From positions 1 through 45,193 of the forward strand of contig JBBPSI010000195.1 in assembly GCA_038093515.1 (NCBI GenBank): DNA of 45,193 bases. Reading direction: 5' to 3'. The notes under the pieces are model-generated. The model worked only from the letters and a program-made list of their open reading frames with translations, was not told where the DNA came from and made no database searches. Position 1 is the stretch's first letter, and each line of letters starts with the position of its first letter. Source of the DNA: Butyriboletus loyo. Taxonomy: Eukaryota; Basidiomycota; Agaricomycetes; Boletales; Boletaceae. The translations under genes and the position numbers were made by a program. Shown piece by piece: positions 38,492 to 45,193 of this stretch.

Positions 38492-39445
38492 TGTTGCAAA
38501 GGCAACGTGTGTTACGGTAGTGGTATACTTTTTCCATCCACTACCACTTGGACTACTTCATTCGCCTAGCTTACAGCTAGTTCCCTTTGAACGGTACCAA
38601 CCGTTCTAGATTAGTCATCACTTCCCGTGCACGGACGCACTTTCCTTCATACTCCAGAATGTTCTAGAGTATCTCTTCCCCGTTTGTACTTTCCCTTCTC
38701 GTGGCTCGATTAGGGACATGGTCTGTGCGCAGACCCCAGTAGTATAAAGACCCAGCCTTTATACCATGTACAGTATCTAGTTCTACGCAGATACCTGCTA
38801 GCAATTAGTTCGCTTCCAGACTCTTAGTGTGCGCACTAAGGCATAGTCTGAGACTTCTCCCAGAACCGTCTCCCGAGTCCTGCAGCTACTCCAGAGTGCC
38901 ACCTAGTCGTTCTAGTTGTTAGCGCCCAGCGTAACAATGTGTAGTCAAATGCTAGCACGTAGTACCCTGCCACAGGCGGTCCAACGACAGTTGCTGCGCT
39001 ACACAAAGCACAGGCAAGATGTAATCAGGGAGCTTCAACTTAATCCTCAACTGTTGCCAGCGAATAGACAAGTGGTTAAAACTAGGGAATCCTAGTCTAA
39101 CCACGAGCCTTTATATATTGTACAGAGATGTGCACAGACCATGCTGTGCGTGAGATAAACTACTATACATGGCTAGACTAAAGAAGAGAAGCGCAACAGT
39201 GATTAACCACACGAGGCGCGGGGATCAAAAAAGAAGAGAAGTAAACGGAGATTAAATACATGTGTCATGATGTCATAGAGTCCAGGCCTGGTCTAGGCCA
39301 TGACATCATATGCTTAGTCAGCAGGAGATCACATGTGAATTCCCACAATCATGTGCGCTGTGTCATGTGACCTTTGAAAGTGAAGTTGAAGCAAAACGAC
39401 TAAGTCCAGAATGAAAGTGTACAAATAAATGTTATGATTATAACA
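38492..39445 (-). repeat. LTR family D (D2), split by a solo A LTR
   Basis: It runs TGTTGCAAAGGCAACG...TTATGATTATAACA. When A8 (38510-38936) and one TSD are removed it is about 522 bp, the full length of the family. The flanks attct and agttc do not match. Left is element E, right is El7, so it marks a rearrangement junction, not a simple insertion. Confidence 0.85.
38510..38936 (+). repeat. Solo LTR, family A (A8, 427 bp)
   Basis: It runs TGTTACGGTAGTGG...CCCAGCGTAACA. Flanks are acgtg (38505-38509) and atgtg (38937-38941), one CpG-to-TpG transition apart. It lies 18 bases inside the D2 LTR. It is close to El1's LTR in sequence. Confidence 0.92.
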
Positions 39446-40859
39446 AGTTCCACTTGCGAATCACCTTCAACTTGGTGGGGTCCATCTTGACCTGCCCTTC
39501 CCGGACCATCATTCCGAGATATTCCACTTCTTCTGCATCGAACAAACACTTTTCGAGCTTGAGGAAAAGTTTGTGCTCCTGGAGTCTCTCCAAGACGTGG
39601 ATCGTTCGAGCCTCATGTTCAGCAGTGGTGGTGGAATGAATCAAGAGGTTGTCCATGTAGATGATCAACCATCCTTCGGCCATGAGATCACCAAAGATGT
39701 GGTCCATCAATGCTTGGAACGTAGTGGGGGAGTTGCAGAGCCCGAAGAACATCACCATTGGTTTGAATAATCCCTGGGGGGTGATGAACGCTGCTTTCCA
39801 GCGGTCATTTGGCTTGATGAGGACGTTGTTGTATCCCCAGCGGATATCCATTTTGGTGAAGATTTTTGATCCCTTGAGACAATCGATGAGGTCGGAGATG
39901 AGAGGGAGGGGGTAGGCGTTCTTGACCGTATGGGACTTTAAGTATCGGTAGTCTTGACAGGGATGTAGCGAGCCATCTTTCTTTGAGACAAAAAAGAAAG
40001 GTGCTGCTTGGAGCGACTTCGAGGGGGTGATTTTCCCAGATTTGAGGTGTTCTTCAATGAATGCCTTGCATGCCTCCAACTCTTTTGGGTTCAGGGGGTA
40101 GACCTTGGTGACTTTTGGAATGAAGTCTTTGTCGAGGTCTATGGCATGGTCGAATGACCTCGACAGGGGTAGCTCCTCAGTGTTCTTTTTGTCAAAAACA
40201 TCTGCAAAAGACTTGAACGGGGTTGGGAGAACAGCCTTCTCTTTGATGGCTTGGGTGGTGATCTCGGTGGCGATGGTTGCTTTTCGGATAGGGTAAGCTT
40301 CCCTTGCTGAAGTGTCTACTTGCTTCTTTCAGAGCTTGGCGATCTTGGAGTCTGGGTCCAAGTCCAGGTACTGTACAAGGTACCGCTGCATGATTGCCTG
40401 AGGGGAGTCATATCGGGGCTTCTTGATTTGATCCGGAATATTGATGTGGCCAGTAGCCCAATCTATTACTGGGTTAGCTTCTCTTAACCATGGTAGTCCT
40501 AGGATCATGTTTTCTTTGCCAATATTGAGGACCAGGAAGCTTTGTTCCTCCTTGGTTTCTCCAATCCTGATGGAGATGGTTACTTTGTGTCTGATGACTC
40601 CTCCTTGATTGTTAGACCCGTCCATGTTCTGCACACAGAGTGGCTTGGGGAGGCGCTCCATCGGCAGCCTCTTTCGCTTCACTAGATCGCGATCTATGAA
40701 GCATCCACTTGCGCCGCTGTCCACCAGGGCGAATGTGTTGACGATTTGTCCCCCTGCATGCATGAATATAGACACAGGAACTCGAATTGATTGCGCATGG
40801 GGATTTGATAGAACTACAGGGGTGATTACATGGAGAGGCAAAGACATTGAAACTTCCCT
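39446..40859 (-). pseudogene. pol: El7 pol: protease and RT, catalytic box mutated
   Basis: Pol in the -1 frame after gag. It reads LEEREVSMSLPLHVITPVVL and the protease ALVDSGASGCFID, with a TGG-to-TGA stop at 40329-40331 (IAKL-stop-KKQ). RT continues (EACKAFIEEHLKSGKI, GWLIIYMDNLLIHSTTT). The catalytic box is YMDN (39648-39659), the second aspartate replaced by asparagine, so RT is dead. It ends at VIRKWN, where the D2 LTR starts. RNase H, integrase, chromodomain and ORF3 are absent. Confidence 0.9.
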
Positions 40860-40864
40860 CTCTT

Positions 40865-42166
40865 CTAACAATCCTTAGGCCAAGCTTCGGCCACTTTGCT
40901 TGCTGCGATGGGCAGCCTTTCTTCATCATTGTTGAAACATGCTTTGAGCACGTTCAGGACATCGTCCTGCTGGGTGCCTCGATCTTTCAACTCAGACAGG
41001 TAGTCGATGAGTGGGGAGGGCTTTGGTTTGGGGGGTGTGATGACGGTGGCGCGTGCGCACTGAGGGTTGTGAGGGGGACGAGGAGGCAGTCCTCGGGAGT
41101 TCTGTCCGTTGCGTGGGGGACAAGGATGGTTGGTTGAATGGCAGCCGACTTGGTGGCAGATGAAGCATTTGTTTTGCTTCATGTACTCCGCATGTTGTAT
41201 GGGAGTAAGTTGGACTGCATCAACGTCCATGGCGTTAGGGTCCCTTCAGCTGGTCGAAGGCTTGGAGGAGGAAGAGAAGGTGGGAATGTAGCACTTCCCT
41301 GCACAGAGGTCATTAATCCTTTTGTGTTGGGCGTGGAAGGCAGATGTTTTGTCAGCCCAGCCAGCGAGAGTGGTGGGGACCTTCTCACATGAGAGGACAG
41401 CCTCGGCAAGGCAGGGGTCGAGTCCACAAATGAACCACTCAATAAGGGCCTTCTCATTGGTGATTCCAGATTTTGCTGTGAGGAGCTGGAACTCCATGAC
41501 ATAGGTGTCGTAGCCATCCTTGTGGTTGGCTTTGTTCTGGGTGAGGTTCCCCAGATCAATTCGGGCACTCTCTCCTATGTTGAAAAGGTGGAAGACCCTT
41601 TGGAAGTCCTCGCAGACCGTCTTGAATTCCTTTTGTGCTTCGGTGAGGTGCCCATCTAGGGCGAGGGCCATCCAGCCTTCTGAAAATGTCTTTCCTTTGC
41701 CCTCGCTCATTTTCATGAGGAGGGCGCTGATCTTTGATTTGTCGTCAGGGAATGCTGCCTGGTCTGTGTTGAAGTACATGCGCATGGTGAGGAGCCATCA
41801 GGAGGCATCCTCATTCAGGCCAGAGAAATCCTTTGGAACAATGTTTTTCTTTTCTGACATATCGTCATTGTCATCATCTGCAACAGGGAATACAGGAGGA
41901 TAGTACAGTGGGGATGGAGAGCGAGAGATGTGGGGGGTGCGATCAAGGTAGTCGCTGCTATAGTCATTGTCATTGGACTCTTGTTCAGATCCTTGCCCTA
42001 GACCCTGGTCCTCAGGTTGGTAAGAGGGTTCAGGTTCAGGCTGGGGCTGAGGGTCTGGCTGGGCAGGAGATGGTGGTGGCAATGGGTTGTCAACAATGAT
42101 AGGTTCCGGTTCGGGAGAGGGAATGTGGAAAGAGCGACCAACACGTCTTGATCGTGGAGTGGTAAT
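40865..42166 (-). pseudogene. gag: El7 gag, nonsense codons
   Basis: The frame begins at ATT 42164-42166 (context gcccaccATT) with TTPRSRRVGRSFHIPSPEPE, then PDPQPQPEPEPSYQPEDQGL and MSEKKNIVPKDFSGLNEDAS. CGA-to-TGA stops are at 41798 and 41246. The capsid (EKALIEWFICGLDPCLAEAVL) and knuckle CFICHQVGCHSTNH follow. It ends AEAWPKDC before TAG 40865. In this copy the T run at the gag stop is broken (gattgttag), so the -1 shift may not have worked. Confidence 0.85.
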
Positions 42167-42232
42167 GGTGGGCGAGAGGGGAGGGCGGCTTTACTGCTGA
42201 GAAGCAGAAGTGAGGTTAAGATCTAGTTCTTT

Positions 42233-42658
42233 TGTTACACTGGGCGCTAACAACTAGAACAGTGAGGTGGCACTCAAGAGTAGCCGCAGGACTTGGGAGA
42301 TGATTCTGGGAGTGGTCTCAGACTCTGCCTTAGTGCTCACACTAAGAGTCTGGAGTGAAGCTAATTGCTAGCAGTGAACTGTGTAGAACTAGATAAAGTA
42401 CATCTGGGTAAAGACTGAGTTCTTATACTACTGGGGTCTGTGCACAGACCATGCTCCCTAATCGGGTTGCGAGAGCGAAAACACAAATGAGGAAAGAATA
42501 CTCTAGAAGCTTCTTGAGTATGAAAGAAATGGTGTCCGTGCACAAGAAATGATGACTAATCTGAATAGTCATACTGTTCGAAAGGCACTAGCAAAAGGCT
42601 AGGCGAATGTAGTAGTCCAAGTGGTAGAGGGGAGAAAAAGTATACCACTACCGTAACA
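42233..42658 (-). repeat. 5' LTR of El7 (family A, 426 bp)
   Basis: Read on the minus strand, TGTTACGGTAGTGG...CCCAGTGTAACA. It keeps TATA (agtataaga), atctagttctaca and the hairpin region with gtgagc in its centre. The most diverged intact A LTR after El5. Confidence 0.92.
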
Positions 42659-43889
42659 GATACTGCAGAATCAAAGCCACACTGTGAATGGACATTCAGA
42701 GATATAAAGACACTGCCTGCTACAGCGCAAGAGGAATGGAAAGCCACTTGTCAACACAAGCTAGATATGCTCAAGGAGCATACAGTTTTCAAACTAATTG
42801 ATCCACCTAAAGGGCAGAAAGTTATTTCTAACTGTTGGGTTTTTGATGTTAAACCTGATGGTTGTAAATGTGCACAATTAGTTGCAAAGGGATTTTCCCA
42901 AATAGAAGGTGTTGATTTCGATCACATCTTCTCCCCAGTAGTTCGCTTTGAGACCATGCACTTAATGCTTGCACTCTCAGTGATATTCAACTGGCACATT
43001 GAAGCACTTGATGTTTGATCTGCTTACCTCTATGGCAAGTTGGATGAAGAGATTTACATGAATCAACCCAAAGGCTTCTCTGTACCTGGTAAAGAGCACA
43101 AAGTGCTCCGCTTACTGTATGCCCTGTATGGGCTTAAACAGGCTGGATTAGCTTGGTGGGAGACTCTCAATGAGTCCATGAAAGATCTTGGATTCAAACA
43201 TCTGAAGTCTGATGTCGGTATCTTCCTTTATCAGAGGAAGGGCACTACTATTGTAGTTGCCATTGTCTATGTAGATGATTCCCTCTTCTGTGGTCCTAAC
43301 AAGGCTATAGTTGATGAGATCAAAGGTGCCTTCATGCGCTGATGGGAATGCAGAGACTTAGGTCCTGCAAAGGAATTCTTGCATATGAGAATCCACCAGG
43401 ATGGCAGCAAGATCTTAATAGATCAGTGCACCTACTTAGAAAAAGTCCTAGAGCATTTTGGAATGCAGAATGCCCAAGTCGCATTGACTCCTCTTCCACA
43501 GGGTTATTACCCATTATCTCACAATGGCCCAGTAGACCCAGAATTGCGATCACAATTCCAACAAGTGATCAGATCTCTACTGTACATCATGCTTGGCACT
43601 TGTCCTGATGTCACCTATGCTGTTACAGCACTGTCTCATCATGCAGCAAATCCAACTGCAGAGTACCTCAATAAGGCATTATATATTTGCTGATATCTAC
43701 TTGGGACACGCTATTATTCCCTTGTATATGATGGAAGCTTGCAATCTGGTTTGATTGCTTATACCAATTCAGATTGGGCATCCAATCCTAACTTGCATCA
43801 CTCTCAGACTGGCTGGTTTATTAAACTAGGAAACTGCATCTTCAGTTGGCAATCTCAGCAACAAAGCTGGATAGCTTACTCCTCCACGG

Positions 43890-45141
43890 TGTTACAGTGT
43901 TACCCCTAAGCATACCCCGCCGCTCATTTTCCCACGCTCACGCATCCCCGCCGCCCCCGCCGTCTTGCGATGCTGCCCATCGCCTGCTCCTTAGTTGCCT
44001 AGTGGATGTTATCCACTTCCCTGGTCGTTCCACAAGTCTCAGTGTCGCTATACTGAGATAGCCCCTGTCTTCTTGCCCTGTCGGGCCAGACCCACAGTTG
44101 AGCTGTCGCATCCCTCATTTCTTGACCAATGACATTTCTTCCATCACATGACTAGCACGTGATTAGATTACAACGTGTCCTTACCTTCGCGTCGAGACTC
44201 GTATCCAAGAGCTCTGCCGTTCGCACACCCTTTGCCCTGTGGGCCACACCTTGAGGACATCGTCACTTCACCTTCTGATCTTCCTATTCGTTGATGATGT
44301 CGCCACCTTGCTCGGAGCTTCGCTCCCTCATTACCGGCACTTTGCCGCTCCACATTTCATGGTTATGACTCGACGCGACTCATAACCCTTCACCCTCGCT
44401 GCCATCCACAGCTCGGTCTGTGTGCCATATCTATTCAGTATATATACCAGCATACTTAGTATAGTATGGCTTCTCTAGCTAATTCTACGCATCTACCAAG
44501 TGCATAGTAATCTAGCAGTATACCCCATCTGCCGATTGAGCCAATAAGTCTCTACTCGATCTCGACTGGTGTTACGCTGGGCGCTAACAATCAGAACAGC
44601 GAGGAGGCACTCTGGAGTGGCCTCGAGACTCGAGAGACGATTCTGGGATGAGTCTCAGACTATGTCTTAGTGCGCACACTAAGAGTCTGGAAGTGAACTA
44701 ATTGCTAGCAGATTGCTGTGTAGAACTAGATAATGTACAGGGTGTAAAGACAGAGTCTTTATACTACTGGGGTCTGCGCACAGACCATGCTCCCAAATGG
44801 AGTCGTGAGAGCGAAAGTACAAATGAGGAAAAGATACTCTAGAACGTTCCAGAGTGTGAAAGAAAACGCGTCCGTGCGCGGGAAGTGGTGACTAAGCTGG
44901 AACGGTTGTTACTGTTCAAGTGGAACTAGCAAAAGGCTAGGTGAATGTAACAGTCCCAACAGTAATGGAGAGAAAAAGTAGACCACTACCATAACAACTA
45001 GTCGCTACCACTCAACATCTCAAGACACTTGCTCAGCAGAAGCCCGATAGCATCGTCTACACGAGTCGGCATTCTTCCCGATTAGGCTCGAGCCCCTATT
45101 AAAGCGCTCGCTGCTAGTTATTGTGCGCTATCAGCGTAACA
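43890..45141 (+). repeat. Solo LTR, family C (C3) with TSD cacgg, holding a solo A LTR
   Basis: It runs TGTTACAGTGTTACCCC...TATCAGCGTAACA. Flanks are cacgg at 43885-43889 and 45142-45146. Removing it restores YSSTEAEYVAL. It carries a GC-rich U3, CCACAGCTCGGTCTGTGTG and TATA (agtatatatacc). Solo A LTR A9 lies at 44570-44996. Confidence 0.93.
44570..44996 (-). repeat. Solo LTR, family A' (A9, 427 bp)
   Basis: Read on the minus strand, TGTTATGGTAGTGG...CCCAGCGTAACA. Its U3 (tctactttttctctccatta) is the El4 subtype. Flanks are actgg (44565-44569) and actag (44997-45001), one transition apart. It is inserted in LTR C3. Confidence 0.92.
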
Positions 45142-45193
45142 CACGGAAGCTGAATATGTTGCACTTTCTGATTGTAGCAAGCAAGTAGTTTGG

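Larger units (their letters stand above)
39446..42658 (-). mobile_element. Chromovirus El7 (family A), 3' half missing
   Basis: An old copy read on the minus strand: 5' LTR 42233-42658, primer sequence AGAACTAGAT, gag and pol down to RT. It ends in the RT C-terminal part (KVIRKWN) at the D2 LTR. The right flank gatac (42659-42663) is the target duplication, within Copia pol; the matching left one is lost with the missing half. Confidence 0.9.
42659..45193 (+). pseudogene. pol: Ty1/Copia pol remnant (RT and RNase H), interrupted by LTR C3
   Basis: Copia reverse transcriptase and RNase H in one frame, with stops. From 42659: EEWKATCQHKLDMLKEHTVF, VFDVKPDGCKCAQLVAKGFS, VRFETMHLMLALSVIFNW. The stop at 43017-43019 is followed by SAYLYGKLDEEIYMNQPKGF, ALYGLKQAGLAWWETLNESM and the catalytic IVYVDDSLFCG. 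Other stops are at 43340 and 43691 (probably CGA to TGA). RNase H reads AYTNSDWASNPN and SQTGWFIKLGNCIFSWQSQQ, then WIAYSST. LTR C3 (43890-45141) splits it, and it resumes EAEYVALSDCSKQVVW at 45147. It continues beyond the window. Gag and integrase are not here. Confidence 0.9.

Noticed and set aside
1..45193. tRNA, rRNA, CRISPR arrays or bacterial-type operons
   Set aside because: None recognised; the spaced repeats are LTRs with 5-bp duplications and the genes are eukaryotic retrotransposon genes.

Overview
The window is a nested transposable-element cluster from a fungus. It is most likely a basidiomycete of the Agaricomycetes type, judged from chromodomain Ty3/Gypsy elements with self-priming-type LTRs, a second Gypsy lineage with a combined gag-protease frame, and CpG-directed decay. 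That taxonomic call is inference. I found no host cellular gene, tRNA, rRNA or CRISPR array. Almost every base belongs to a retrotransposon, a solo LTR or one Tc1-type DNA transposon, and I could separate the layers by matching target-site duplications (TSDs) and by rejoining the interrupted reading frames.

The main family (called A here) is a chromovirus with LTRs of about 427 bp. It has gag, then pol in the -1 frame (protease, RT, RNase H, integrase, chromodomain), then an extra third gene (ORF3) encoding a three-zinc-knuckle protein. Copies: El1 (+, 80-6714, 5' end outside the usable window), El5 (+, 3' fragment 10773-12103), El2 (+, pieces between 12104 and 32157), El4 (-, 14400-29442), El3 (+, 16640-23765, complete) and El7 (-, 39446-42658, 5' half). 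Solo A LTRs lie at 31579-32006, 38510-38936 and 44570-44996. El3 sits in El4 (TSD tctaa), El4 sits in El2 (TSD gactc), and El2 starts inside the 3' LTR of El5.

Other layers are as follows. Family C is an 822-bp LTR (9098-9660 truncated; 24362-25183 and 43890-45141 solo). Family D is a 496-522-bp LTR (6744-7239, 10108-10452, 10876-11394, 30814-31276, 38492-39445). Family B is a 414-447-bp LTR-like repeat (1-79, 9661-10107, 37648-38061). A second Gypsy lineage, element E (32158-38491), has its own 5' LTR and a tRNA-type primer site. Ty1/Copia remnants lie at 10453-10772 (gag) and 42659-45193 (RT/RNase H). A Tc1 transposon with 216-bp terminal inverted repeats and an open DD34E transposase lies at 7292-8884.

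Region by region: 1-6714 El1; 6715-9097 an unassigned remnant carrying a solo D LTR and the Tc1 element; 9098-10452 truncated C, B and D LTRs; 10453-12103 Copia gag joined to the El5 3' end; 12104-32157 the El2/El4/El3 stack; 32158-38491 element E; 38492-42658 a solo D LTR (with a solo A LTR inside) joined to El7; 42659-45193 Copia pol interrupted by a solo C LTR that itself contains a solo A LTR.

The features most worth following up all concern family A. They are an apparent AUU start for gag in a perfect Kozak-like setting, a Tf1-like self-priming site, a homopolymer -1 shift at the gag stop, and ORF3 placed in frame nine bases after the pol stop. In addition, a pre-TATA motif is shared by three LTR families. 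Most inactivating changes in the A copies are CGA-to-TGA, as expected from deamination of methylated CpG.
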